Notes: generated by a model from the letters alone, not told the origin. Counted from the first letter of the stretch, positions 16,134 to 24,362 are shown. The stretch is DNA of 26,898 bases from Rhizobiales bacterium CCH10-E5 (GCA_001556125.1 LSIG01000215.1:1-26898), one strand, 5' to 3'. A program made the numbers and translations.

Positions 16134-16269
16134 GCCACCAATCTAGCAGCGGCCTGTTGAGGAAAGGTTGGACGAAAGCGCGAATGCAAGGGCTCGTTGA
16201 GGGCATTTCGTTAACCATGACGGGCACGGCCGCAGCGCTCCGGAACGCCGTCAGCCCGGTCGGGCGCCG
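16134..16269. promoter_or_regulatory. Upstream region of the hybrid kinase
   Basis: This 136-bp spacer lies between the yifB remnant (upstream on the minus strand) and the kinase start. Its middle is less GC-rich and could hold the kinase promoter. No clear terminator for yifB is seen. Confidence 0.35.
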
Positions 16270-17172
16270 TCAGGCTGCCTGGGCGACCTGGTCGCTGCGC
16301 GTGCGGTAGGACAGCGCCTCCGCCAGATGGATGCGCCCGACCTTCGCCTCGCCGTCGAGGTCGGCCAGGGTCCGGGCGACCTTGAGCACGCGGTGATAGG
16401 CCCGTGCGGTCAGTCGCATGGCGTCGGCGGCGTCGCGCAGCAAGGCGAGGCCGGCATTGTCGGGCCTCGCGATCTCGTCCAGCACCGGTGCCGGACAGGC
16501 CGCGTTGGTGGTGACGCCGCTCAGGCCCAGCGCTTCGAAGCGCGCGCTCTGCAGGCGCCGCGCCGCCGCAACGCGGGCGGCGACCTCCGCAGACCCCTCG
16601 CTCGCCGCCGGCAGGATCAGGTCGGCGGCGGTGACCGCGGGCACGTCGATGGCGATGTCGATCCGGTCCAGCATCGGGCCGGAAATCCGGCTCTGGTACT
16701 GCGCCATGCAGCGCTCGTTCTGCTGGCGGCGGCAGGCGTAGCCGGGTTCCGTCGCCTTGCCGCAGCGACACGGGTTCATCGCCGCGACGAGCTGGAAGCG
16801 GGCGGGATAGACGGCGCGGTGATTGGCCCGCGAAATCAGCACGTCGCCGGTCTCCATCGGCTGACGCAGCGCGTCCAGCGCCTGCGCCTGGAACTCCGGC
16901 AACTCGTCGAGGAAGAGCACGCCATGATGGGCGAGCGAGACCTCGCCGGGCTTGGCCTGCAGGCCGCCGCCGACGAGAGCCGCCATCGAGGCGGAATGAT
17001 GCGGGGCGCGGAAGGGCCGCCGATCGGTCAGGGCGCCCTCGGCGAGATGGCCCGCCACCGAGAGGATCATCGAGACCTCGAGAAGCTCGCGCGGACCGAG
17101 CGGCGGCAGGATCGAGGGCAGCCGGCTCGCCAGCATCGATTTGCCGGCACCGGGCGGGCCGTTCATCAACAT
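16270..17172 (-). pseudogene. YifB/ComM-type Mg-chelatase-like AAA+ ATPase, 5'-truncated
   Basis: The C-terminal about 300 residues of a YifB/ComM-type protein remain. They include the Walker A MLMNGPPGAGKSMLASRLP, then RPFRAPHHSASMAALVGGG, Walker B HHGVLFLDELPEF, AAMNPCRCG, SRISGPMLDRIDI, and a helical Mg_chelatase_C-type tail. Family members are about 500 residues with an N-terminal Lon-protease-like domain before the Walker A; here that roughly 200-residue part is gone. Homology begins at an ATG (17170-17172) right at Walker A. The frame stays open to 17298, but those residues (MASAGCREADVPN...) look like translated non-coding DNA. ComM-type proteins act as branch-migration helicases in natural transformation. 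This copy is probably non-functional, though a shortened protein could be made. Confidence 0.82.
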
Positions 17173-17412
17173 GTCAAGGGCACTATTGTCCGAGACGTTG
17201 CCAGCGCGCTTTGGACATGGCGATATCTGTCGGACGGGCAAGTTTGGCCCCGAGCTGACGTTTGGAACGTCTGCTTCCCGGCAGCCCGCTGACGCCAAAA
17301 GGTCAAGCAGCCGGAGGTGGCCCCTAGCTGACGTCCGAAAGGTCTGCTTCCGAGCGTCCTACTGAAGACCCAAGCTCAGCAGCCTGACACGTCCGATGAT
17401 AAGGGAGTTTAG
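17173..17412. other. Non-coding junction with imperfect repeats between yifB remnant and tonB
   Basis: These 240 bp carry no recognised gene. A unit beginning near GCTGACG recurs at 17253, about 17288 and 17325, a spacing of about 36 bp. Copies one and three (17253-17278 and 17325-17350) match at about 21 of 26 positions, sharing AGCTGACGT and GTCTGCTTCC. The middle copy is more diverged. The deletion or rearrangement end point of yifB lies at its left edge. Confidence 0.6.
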
Positions 17413-18333
17413 CTAACGCGAAAATCGAACCGGCACGGCAAGCGAGATCGTTCCACCGCCGAGGCTCGTAGGTGGGGCCGGCACCGGGCTGGCGCGGCGG
17501 ATCATGGCGACGGCTTCCTGGTCGAGGGCGGGATCGCCTGAGGAGCCGGCCAGGCGGGCCGAGAGGACGTTGCCGGAGCGATCGATCGCGAAGGCGACCT
17601 GGACGGTTCCTGGCTGGGCGCCACCCGGAAAACGCTTGTAGCGGTTGAGATGGGCGATTAGCGAGCCGCGCCAGCTCGCGGTCGAGATCGAGGGCTGCGC
17701 GGCAGCGCCCGTCGCGGCCGGGTTCGGGGCCGAGGCCTGCAGTGGCGCCGGCGGCGGGGCGGCGGCCTGACGCTGGCGCGGGCGCTCGACCGGCTTGCGC
17801 TCGACCACGCGGGGCTTGGGCGCAGGCTTGCGCTCGACCGGCTTCTGGATCTCCCTGGGCGGCAGCGGCAGCGGCAGCGGCGGCGGCGGTGGCGGCGCGA
17901 GGACCGCGAGCGTGTCGGGGATAGCGGGCAGCTCCGGCAGCCTGATCTCGGGTTCGGGGACCTGCACCGGCGTCGGCTCGGGGATTGGTTCGGGCGGCGG
18001 GGGCTCGGCCGGGGGCTCCACGATAGGCTCCGGCGGCGGAGGCAGCTCGGTTTCAGGCGGCGGCGTCTCCTTGACCGGCTCGGACGGCGTCTCCGGCTCG
18101 ACGCGCTCGGGCGCGGGCGGCAGGGTCTCGGCCGGGGCCTCGGGCGCGACCGAGACGGCGGCAAGCTCGATCATGATGGCGGGCTCGGGCGCGCCGGCGG
18201 CGGCCTCCGCGCTGGCCGGCTTCCAGTTCAGCGCGAGCCAGCCTGCCCCGCCATGCACTGCTGCGACGACCAGTGCGGCTGCGCCCCAGCGCAGCGCAGC
18301 CGCCCAGCGGCGCGGTCCAGCGCTCGCGATCAT
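17413..18333 (-). CDS. tonB: TonB-family energy transducer
   Basis: TonB spans the periplasm to pass proton-motive energy from ExbB-ExbD to outer-membrane receptors for siderophores, heme or cobalamin. The 306-residue product has an N-terminal membrane anchor (about residues 13-34), and a long Pro/Glu-rich region with many PPPEP and PEP runs (about 70-150). A Pro-Lys/Arg stretch follows (KPVERKPAPKPRVVERKP), and the C-terminal TonB domain (about 215-306) has SLIAHLNRYKRFPGGA, GTVQVAFAIDRSGNVLSARLAGSSGD and LDQEAVAMIRRASPVPAPP. It starts inside exbD's stop (ATGA, 18330-18333), so it is the last gene of exbB-exbD-tonB. Confidence 0.92.
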   Translation of the reverse strand: MIASAGPRRWAAALRWGAAALVVAAVHGGAGWLALNWKPASAEAAAGAPEPAIMIELAAVSVAPEAPAETLPPAPERVEPETPSEPVKETPPPETELPPPPEPIVEPPAEPPPPEPIPEPTPVQVPEPEIRLPELPAIPDTLAVLAPPPPPPLPLPLPPREIQKPVERKPAPKPRVVERKPVERPRQRQAAAPPPAPLQASAPNPAATGAAAQPSISTASWRGSLIAHLNRYKRFPGGAQPGTVQVAFAIDRSGNVLSARLAGSSGDPALDQEAVAMIRRASPVPAPPTSLGGGTISLAVPVRFSR

Positions 18334-18791
18334 GGCCGGGACGCTCCGGAGGACGCAGGTGCGCCGCCCTGGCCGGTGTCCTCCAGCCCGACCAGCGCGA
18401 TCTTGAGATAGCCCGCGCTGCGAAGCAGGTTCATCACCTCCATCAGTTCGCGATAGGCGACCGCGCCGTCGGCGCGCAGGAACACGCGTTGCTGCCGGTC
18501 GTTGTTGGTGCGCTGGTCGAGCATCGCCTGGAGCGCCTCTCGCGGAAGCGTGTCGTTGCCGAGCGCGAGCGTGAGGTCGCCCTTCACCGTCAGGAAGACC
18601 GGGGTGTCGGGACGGGCTTGAGGCTGCGCGTTCGACACGGGCAGATCGACGGCGACATCGACCGTCGAGAGCGGGGCTGCGACCATGAAGATGATCAGCA
18701 GCACCAGGATGACGTCGATGAAGGGCGTGACGTTGATGTCGCTGACTTCCGCCAGATCGCCGTCCTGGGGATCCTTGAGCGAGACCGCCAT
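18330..18791 (-). CDS. exbD: Biopolymer transport protein ExbD
   Basis: ExbD is the proton-channel partner of ExbB in the TonB motor. The 153-residue product has the signature INVTPFIDVILVLLIIFMV (one membrane helix, with the essential Asp in FIDV) near residues 20-38. A periplasmic domain follows with FLTVKGDLTLALGNDTL and RADGAVAYRELMEVMNLLRSAG, and the last residues are Pro/Ser/Gly-rich. It begins 4 bp after the exbB stop and overlaps tonB by ATGA, giving a tight operon order. Confidence 0.93.
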   Translation of the reverse strand: MAVSLKDPQDGDLAEVSDINVTPFIDVILVLLIIFMVAAPLSTVDVAVDLPVSNAQPQARPDTPVFLTVKGDLTLALGNDTLPREALQAMLDQRTNNDRQQRVFLRADGAVAYRELMEVMNLLRSAGYLKIALVGLEDTGQGGAPASSGASRP

Positions 18792-18795
18792 GGCG

Positions 18796-19349
18796 CTACT
18801 CCGCGTGAACGCGTGGCAAGGTCGTCACCGCGGTCTTCACGGGTTGAGGCGCCGACGGCGGAACAGCCGGCAGCGGCGCGCGGACGGCGTGAGCGGCGGC
18901 GAAGCTGCGCCGCTCGAGGTCGCGCGAGAGATGGCGCAGGATTTCGCCGGACGCGTCCGAGAGCATGGCGCGGTAGCCTGCGATCGAGCGGGCAAAGACG
19001 TTGTAAATGATCACTGCCGGGATCGCAGCTACGAGACCGATGGCGGTCGCCAGCAGGGCCTCGGCGATGCCCGGCGCGACCACGGCGAGATTGGTGGTCT
19101 TGGCCTGGCTGATGCCGATGAAGCTGTTCATGATGCCCCAGACCGTGCCGAACAGACCCACGAACGGCGCGGTCGAGCCGATGGTGGCGAGCAAGCCGGT
19201 CCCCTTGGCCATGGCGCGTCCGGCGCGCGCCTCGATGCGCGAGAGCGCGATCGCGACGCGCTCCTTGATGCCGTCTTCGCCGAGATCGCCCGAGCGCCTC
19301 GTCTCCTTCAAGGCCGCCTCGACCAATCCGCCGACGGCTCCCGATAGCA
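18796..19349 (-). pseudogene. exbB: ExbB proton-channel protein, 5'-truncated
   Basis: About 184 residues remain. They include the ExbB/MotA core with [28 protein letters not shown] (second membrane segment) and [28 protein letters not shown] (third), then a Pro-rich tail. Full ExbB proteins of this type also have an N-terminal helix and cytoplasmic stretch of over 100 residues; none of that is present. The frame begins at a GTG (19347-19349) inside a continuing segment ([20 protein letters not shown]) and collides with the telA fragment. Without the first membrane helix the motor should not assemble normally. The promoter of the exbB-exbD-tonB operon is also lost, unless transcription comes from elsewhere. 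Confidence 0.8.
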
Positions 19350-19350
19350 C

Positions 19351-19568
19351 AGATCCGCGGCGGCGCGTCGATGCGCGCGCTGCAGATCGAGCAGCCGCTC
19401 CGTCTCGTCGCGGCGATCCAGAACGTCGCGCTCGTCACGGTTCCCGGATTGCTGGGAGGCATCGCCGCGTTGACGGCGATGCTGGAGGAGAGGCGACAGG
19501 TGACGCCGACCCAAGCCGGAGAGTTGGCCTACCAGCTCCGCACCATCCTGCAACAACTGAAGACATAG
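19351..19568 (+). pseudogene. 3' fragment of a TelA-like toxic-anion-resistance gene
   Basis: The plus-strand frame ends in [21 protein letters not shown], then LTAMLEERRQVTPTQAGELAYQLRTILQQLKT and a stop. This resembles the tail of TelA-family proteins that accompany VWA proteins in tellurite/toxic-anion loci. The rest of the gene is missing; the frame passes into the head of the exbB remnant at about 19350. An ATG at 19371 is in frame but need not be a real start. It sits 12 bp upstream of the VWA gene, as expected for a telA-VWA pair. The family call is from memory of gene pairs and is moderate. Confidence 0.6.
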
Positions 19569-19580
19569 GGACGACCCGCC

Positions 19581-20332
19581 ATGGCACTGCGACTGGACCT
19601 CAACAAGTCGGCCGAAACCCTGCGTCTGTCGCTGGACAAGGCAGGCGTCGCTCCCGACCCGGCATCAAGGCGGAACTGATCTTCGACATGGATGTCTCGG
19701 GCTCGTTCGAGCATGAGCATGAGGAGGGCACCACGAGCAGGCTGATCGAGCGGCTCGTGCCCTACGGAATGGTGCTGGACCCCGACGGCCAGATGGATGT
19801 GTTCAGCTTCAGCCACGGCGGCGAGAACGCCCACCATGTCGGGACCGTCTCGCCACGGAACTGCAAGGACTACATCATCGACAATGTCATCGACAAAGTG
19901 CCCGGCTGGAAGGGCGGCACCACCTACAGCTACGTGCTGGAGCGCAATCTGCAGCATTTCGGCTGGTTGCCGCGCGAACAGGGCGGCGGCTTTCTGAGCC
20001 GCTTCTTCGGCCTGTCGCGAGACGAGCCGACGGCGGCGAAGAAGCGCTCGATCGTCATCTTCGTCACCGACGGAGAGAACGACGCCGGCGATCTCGACAG
20101 GACGATCCAGGTGCTCGAAGCCTCCGAACGGCGCGGCGACCAGGTCTACTTCCTGTTCATGGGCGCCTGCGAACATGCGGTCGATTTCGGCTTTCTCAAG
20201 ACAATCGCGGCGCGGTTCAGGAACACCGGCGTGGTGATCGTGCGTGATCTCGACGGCTTCGTCGAGTTGTCGGACGAGGAATTGAATGCCCAGCTTCTCG
20301 GCCCGGAACTTCTCCAATGGCTCCGCGGCTGA
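19581..20332 (+). pseudogene. VWA-domain protein of tellurite-resistance type, one frameshift
   Basis: ATG 19581 opens MALRLDLNKSAETLRLSLDK, a start like that of Ter-type proteins, but reaches TGA after about 32 residues. In the neighbouring frame the product continues from GIKAELIFDMDVSGSFE to the end at 20332. The downstream part is a von Willebrand A domain with the MIDAS motif DVSGS, HHVGTVSPRNCKDYIIDNVIDKVP, WKGGTTYSYVLERNLQHFGW, VIFVTDGEND and RRGDQVYFLFMGA. The break is around 19655-19670 and would be repaired by one extra base in the CCCGACCCGG tract. This could be a true mutation or a sequencing error. Apart from that the protein looks complete. Confidence 0.78.
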
Positions 20333-20381
20333 GCGTGCTGCCACCTGTCAGCGCATGGGCATAGCACCAAATGCATTAGGC

Positions 20382-20409
20382 ATCTCGGCCGACCAAAAGC
20401 AGCCGAGAT
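20382..20409. terminator. Possible stem-loop between convergent genes
   Basis: ATCTCGGC at 20382-20389 and GCCGAGAT at 20402-20409 can pair fully, with a 12-base loop. It lies between the convergent VWA gene and the outer-membrane protein gene, where a two-way terminator would be expected. It lacks a T-tract on either side, so the terminator call is tentative. Confidence 0.35.
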
Positions 20410-20451
20410 CGTCACGTGCCACTCGCCAAGAATTAATGGCTTGACGATGAT

Positions 20452-21315
20452 CTACCTTATAATCTTACTTTCTACCGAGAGATAAAAGATCGCACCGAAA
20501 ACTGGCTTCTTCTCGCGTTCAAATGTAACAGGCGCGCCAAAGCCGAGGACGATTTGCGTATCAGGAAAATTAAACGCGTATCGGGCTCCGGGAGACATTG
20601 TCAACGCATTTTGGCGTTCAATCTTACCGGTTGCGTTCACGGTTGCAATCCGTTCGCCCACCGTTTCAAGTAGAATATTCAAATCACGCGTAGCTGCGTA
20701 AACAATACTTCCGCCGAGATTAAAGCTTGTCGGACGGCGATCTTGTACATCGAAAAGGGAGGTCAATCCTGCATTAGCATGGAGCGTGATCCGGTCTGTT
20801 ACAATCTTGCTGAACGGAAGGTTGCCTTGAAAGCCGAACGAGCCATTCCCCGTACCTGTGCTGGCTCGTCCCGTAGGCACGATCAAGCTTAAACGTGGCG
20901 CAAAAGCCGGTATGAAGTCACTTTCGAAAAGAGCTTGATAGCGGTAATTGAAAAGTACATCTCCCACGCCCCTAGCGCGCTGGCCATCGCTGCGCAGATA
21001 GGCGTAGGGCAGAAGATAAGACAGTTGGTGCTCTTGGCCTCCGACCGGAAACTCTTGCGTAAAAGCAAAAAACCGGTCACGGCCTTGTCCCCGCATCGTC
21101 GCGAAACTCTGCACAACTCCCGGCTCTTGATTGTAAGCCTCTTCGATGAGAAACGAGTTGTCCTGAATGCTTTTTGCAGGGCGATCGCCTGTGACGTCGC
21201 TGACTTCCGGCCGGGTGCTCTGGTCGCCACGGTTACCTTGATTTTGAGCGAGAGCTTTAGCCGAGTAAACGCTGCATACTATAGCTGCTGCAAGCAATGG
21301 AACATTCAGTTTCAT
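20452..21315 (-). CDS. Secreted outer-membrane beta-barrel-type protein (transporter/MetA-pathway-like)
   Basis: From ATG 21315 the 287-residue product has a signal peptide (MKLNVPLLAAAIVCSVYSAKALAQ). It then has alternating beta-strand pattern sequence ending in a hydrophobic-aromatic strand (VFGAIFYLSVESKIIR), as in outer-membrane barrels. RLSLIVPTGRASTGTGNGSFGFQGNLPFSK and a GARYAF strand recall the transporter family often annotated as phenol MetA deg-like. ATG 21381 would add 22 charged residues before the signal peptide and is less likely. Base composition is clearly less GC-rich than the 6-19 kb genes, which suggests separate origin. Function unknown; no partner is adjacent. Confidence 0.65.
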   Translation of the reverse strand: MKLNVPLLAAAIVCSVYSAKALAQNQGNRGDQSTRPEVSDVTGDRPAKSIQDNSFLIEEAYNQEPGVVQSFATMRGQGRDRFFAFTQEFPVGGQEHQLSYLLPYAYLRSDGQRARGVGDVLFNYRYQALFESDFIPAFAPRLSLIVPTGRASTGTGNGSFGFQGNLPFSKIVTDRITLHANAGLTSLFDVQDRRPTSFNLGGSIVYAATRDLNILLETVGERIATVNATGKIERQNALTMSPGARYAFNFPDTQIVLGFGAPVTFEREKKPVFGAIFYLSVESKIIR

Positions 21316-21508
21316 CGATCGGTTCCGCACTGATGCTTCTCGCATAGCTCTGGGCTGAGATTGAATGGCTTTCAAGGCCATTTAGCAGTTCTCCAACTCC
21401 CTGCACCAATGGCAGGGTCAAAATCCTGGCTTATGTCGCGCATTTGTCGCTAACTGCTGGCGAGGCTGAGCTCAAGCGCGCTCGCGCTAGCGCAAGAGGA
21501 CGATCGAG
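21316..21508. promoter_or_regulatory. Divergent region between barrel protein and CDF transporter
   Basis: The 193 bp include a small inverted repeat (CCCTGC at 21399-21404, GCAGGG at 21412-21417) and the palindrome GCGCTAGCGC near 21484-21493, just before the transporter's AAGAGGACGATCGAG leader. Either could bind a regulator; neither resembles a site I can name. Confidence 0.35.
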
Positions 21509-22429
21509 ATGGGCTCAGGCGAATTACAAAGCGGCAGCGCTGCTGTTTCGGGGACGGCGGGCGGCAAGCACAAGGGCCGGCTGGCAATCGCACTTGGCCT
21601 GACCACGACATTCATGGTCGCCGAGGTTGTTGGCGGTCTGTGGACCGGGAGCCTCGCGCTTCTTGCCGACGCAGCCCATATGTTGACCGACGCTGGGGGC
21701 CTTGCCCTCGCTCTGATCGCGATCCGGTTCGCCGAGCGGCCCGCGACGCCACAGGCGACGTATGGCTACGTTCGCGCTGAGGTGCTTTCGGCGCTGACCA
21801 ACGCCGTCGTGCTGTTGTTGCTGACTGTCTACATCCTCTACGAGGCTTACAAGCGCTTCCTCGATCCTCCGGAGATCATTGGCGGACCGATGCTCGTCGT
21901 TGCGGTCGTCGGCCTGATCGTCAATTTGATCAGCATGAAGCTGCTTTCGGGCGGATCGTCAGAGAGCATCAATGTGAAGGGCGCTTATTTCGAGGTGCTG
22001 AGCGACATGCTCGGCTCGCTCGGCGTCATCGTCGCGGCGGTCGTGGTGCTGCTGACGGGATGGACGCTGGTCGATCCGATCATCGGTGCTGGCATCGGCC
22101 TGTTCATCGTGCCGCGCACTTGGATCCTGTTGAAGCAAGCGATCCACATCCTTATTGAGGGCACACCGCCCGAAGTCGATGTAAAGTTGATCGAGCAACG
22201 GCTCATGGCGGTCGCGGGGGTGACCGCTGTACGCGATCTCCATGTCTGGACGATCACCTCAGGTCTCGATGCGATGAGCTGCCACCTCATCCTCGACGAC
22301 ATGGCCAAGGCTTCGAATGCCTTGATTGCAGCGAATGCCGTTCTCAGAGGGGAGTTCAAGCTCGATCACACCACGATTCAGACCGAGGATGCCTCGGTGC
22401 GCGCAAATGAGCCGGAGCGGCGCTTTTAG
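21509..22429 (+). CDS. Cation diffusion facilitator, CzcD/ZitB-like metal efflux protein
   Basis: CDF proteins export Zn, Co, Cd or similar ions in exchange for protons. The 306-residue product has six membrane segments from about residue 28 to 210 and a cytoplasmic C-terminal metal-sensing domain (about 220-290, with VRDLHVWTITSGLDAMSCHLIL). The TM2 metal-site motif is HMLTD. The TM5 motif is EVLSD, with Glu at the position that is His in ZitB or YiiP (HxxxD). A Gly/Ser-rich N-terminal leader with one HK precedes TM1, rather than a His-rich one. The Shine-Dalgarno candidate is AGAGGA, 10 nt upstream of ATG 21509. A small gene follows at 33 bp, probably in one transcript. Confidence 0.9.
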   Translation: MGSGELQSGSAAVSGTAGGKHKGRLAIALGLTTTFMVAEVVGGLWTGSLALLADAAHMLTDAGGLALALIAIRFAERPATPQATYGYVRAEVLSALTNAVVLLLLTVYILYEAYKRFLDPPEIIGGPMLVVAVVGLIVNLISMKLLSGGSSESINVKGAYFEVLSDMLGSLGVIVAAVVVLLTGWTLVDPIIGAGIGLFIVPRTWILLKQAIHILIEGTPPEVDVKLIEQRLMAVAGVTAVRDLHVWTITSGLDAMSCHLILDDMAKASNALIAANAVLRGEFKLDHTTIQTEDASVRANEPERRF

Positions 22430-22462
22430 GAACGCTCGTGCATTCACCCTTGAGGGACCATC

Positions 22463-22765
22463 ATGGACGCCATCATTTCCGCGCTCGTCTCGTTCTTTTT
22501 GCTTGCTCCGCTGGAGGCTGGCATCACACGCGCGCTCGTCGGTGCTGGCGTGCCGGAAGCCATGGCCGGGAAGGTTAGCGCCTGCGCGAAAGCGGCAGCG
22601 CCGATCATCATCAGGCGTGCGACCGGCGATCCAGCCTGGCTCGTCGTAAGTGTTTACGCGCTCTGGACCGGCTCGAAGCTGCCCGACGCGATCCTCGTCG
22701 AAGCTGCCCCTGGTTGCGCCGAGCCGGTCGCGGCCGCGCGCGCCTCCATCGGCGTCAAGGCGTGA
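22463..22765 (+). CDS. Small hypothetical protein, hydrophobic N-terminus
   Basis: The 100-residue product follows the metal efflux gene by 33 bp, with GAGGGA upstream of ATG 22463. It has an N-terminal hydrophobic stretch (IISALVSFFLLAPLEAG), two cysteines (in VSACAKAAAP and EAAPGCAEP), and a second hydrophobic segment (AWLVVSVYALWTG). It could be membrane-associated or exported. I do not recognise a family. Confidence 0.6.
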   Translation: MDAIISALVSFFLLAPLEAGITRALVGAGVPEAMAGKVSACAKAAAPIIIRRATGDPAWLVVSVYALWTGSKLPDAILVEAAPGCAEPVAAARASIGVKA

Positions 22766-22923
22766 GCGCGGCTTCCACCGTCTGCCATCGCTCGGTACAC
22801 GACGTGACGGCAAACGCCGGACGGTTCGGTGCGTGCCTTCACCTTGATTGAGGATGAGGGGCACGCCATAGAGATGCCTGTTTAACCGACACGGCGCCGA
22901 GCGCCTTAATTGAGGGCCAGATT
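22766..22923. other. Intergenic region before the TolC-family gene
   Basis: This 158-bp spacer presumably holds the promoter for the TolC-like gene. Two similar 12-mers, CCTTGATTGAGG (22842-22853) and CCTTAATTGAGG (22904-22915), lie 62 bp apart in the same orientation. Nothing else is seen. Confidence 0.35.
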
Positions 22924-24324
22924 GTGCAGCGACCCAGTCCGAGTCAGCCAACTATTCGCACGGCGGTTCTCGTGGGGCTGGTTTTCACGGCCTTGCTTGT
23001 CGAGCTTAGTCCCCTTGGAGCGCAGACGATGGATGCCGCCTTGGCGCGCGCCTATGTCAGCAATCCCACGCTGAACGCGGAGCGCGCTTCGGTGCGGGTC
23101 ACCAACGAGAGCGTGCCGCAGGCGCTTTCAGGCTACCGGCCGCGGATCACCGCCTCGGCCGATATCGGCGCCAGCATCACAGATGCCCGGATACCCGGTG
23201 GTGGGAACTCGACCTCGCGTCTTGGCCCCCGCGGCGCCGGCGTGCAGATCGACCAGACCCTGTTCGATGGAGGCAAAACGCGCAGCGCCGTTAGCCAAGC
23301 CGAATCCCAGGTACTGGGTGCGCGTGCCGTTTTGCGGAACATCGAGCAGAACGTCCTGCTGGATGCGGCGACGTCCCATATGAACGTTTTGCGCGACACT
23401 GCGATTCTCACGCTCAACCGTAACAATGTCGAAGTTCTCGACGAGCAGGTGCGCCAGACACGCGGTCGTTTCGAGGCAGGCGAAGTGACCACCACGGACG
23501 TCGCGCAATCGCAGGCACGCCTGTCGCAGGCGCAATCGCAGGCAATCCTTGCCGAATCAAACCTGAAAACGTCGGTCGCGCGCTATCGCCAGAATGTTGG
23601 CGCCGAACCAAGGCAGCTTGCGCCGGGTCGCCCGGTCGAGGGCCTGCTTCCGAAATCGTTGCCAGTCGCACTCAGCGCCGCGCTTACGAGCCATCCTGCT
23701 GTTATTGCGTCATTGCACGGAGTCGATGCAGCAGAACTCCAGGTCAAGGTCACGCAAGCTGACCTCTATCCTGTTCTCGGCGTGCGTGGAACGGTGCAGC
23801 AGCGTTACGACGAAGATACGTTCGGCGACAGGGTGAGGTCGGCTGGTGTTTTTGGCACGTTGACCATCCCGATCTATGAGGGTGGCCAGGTTTACTCTCG
23901 GACGCGGCAGGCCAAGGAAACGGCTGGGCAACGCCGCATCGAGGTAGATACGCAGCGCGATACGGTGCGAGCTGCGGTTGTCTCGGCCTGGGGGTCTAAC
24001 GAGGCCGCCAAGGCTCAGATCACAGCCGCGCAGTCGCAGGTCAGGGCAGCGGAGACGGCGCTCTCCGGCGTGCGCGAGGAAGCCAAGGCAGGTCAGCGGA
24101 CCACGCTCGACGTCCTCAACGCTCAACAGGAACTTGTGATCGCGCGCTCTAGTTTGGTGACAGCCCAACGCGACCGTGTTGTTGCGTCATACACCGCACT
24201 GTCGGCGATCGGCCGTCTGTCGGCAGAAACGCTGGGCCTGAAAGCCGAAATCTACAACTCGCGCAGGCACTACGATCAGGTGAAAGGTCTTCTGTGGGGA
24301 ACACAAACGCCAGATGGGCGCTGA
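22924..24324 (+). CDS. TolC-family outer-membrane efflux protein
   Basis: TolC-family proteins form trimeric channels through the outer membrane and periplasm, serving type I secretion or RND/MFS efflux. The 466-residue product starts at GTG 22924, with an N-terminal hydrophobic signal (TAVLVGLVFTALLVELSPLGAQ). It has the internal duplication of the family: helices around LARAYVSNPTLNAERASVRVTNE and ALTSHPAVIASLHGVDAAELQVKV, each with a beta-strand pair. Long coiled helices include QVRQTRGRFEAGEVTTTDVAQSQARL and REEAKAGQRTTLDVLNAQQELV. It looks intact and normal in length. No adaptor or inner-membrane pump is next to it; the CDF upstream does not need a TolC by itself. Confidence 0.9.
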   Translation: MQRPSPSQPTIRTAVLVGLVFTALLVELSPLGAQTMDAALARAYVSNPTLNAERASVRVTNESVPQALSGYRPRITASADIGASITDARIPGGGNSTSRLGPRGAGVQIDQTLFDGGKTRSAVSQAESQVLGARAVLRNIEQNVLLDAATSHMNVLRDTAILTLNRNNVEVLDEQVRQTRGRFEAGEVTTTDVAQSQARLSQAQSQAILAESNLKTSVARYRQNVGAEPRQLAPGRPVEGLLPKSLPVALSAALTSHPAVIASLHGVDAAELQVKVTQADLYPVLGVRGTVQQRYDEDTFGDRVRSAGVFGTLTIPIYEGGQVYSRTRQAKETAGQRRIEVDTQRDTVRAAVVSAWGSNEAAKAQITAAQSQVRAAETALSGVREEAKAGQRTTLDVLNAQQELVIARSSLVTAQRDRVVASYTALSAIGRLSAETLGLKAEIYNSRRHYDQVKGLLWGTQTPDGR

Positions 24325-24362
24325 TATTATAACGTCCTCGATGAATCTTCGACCAATTAACG

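Noticed and set aside
17173..17298. Upstream extension of the yifB frame as a new N-terminal domain
   Set aside because: It is only about 42 residues, lies over the repeat region and shows no conserved motif; it is more likely accidental open frame.
22842..22915. Pair of CCTT(G/A)ATTGAGG 12-mers as operator sites
   Set aside because: Only two copies, 62 bp apart, with no symmetry or known regulator; could be chance.
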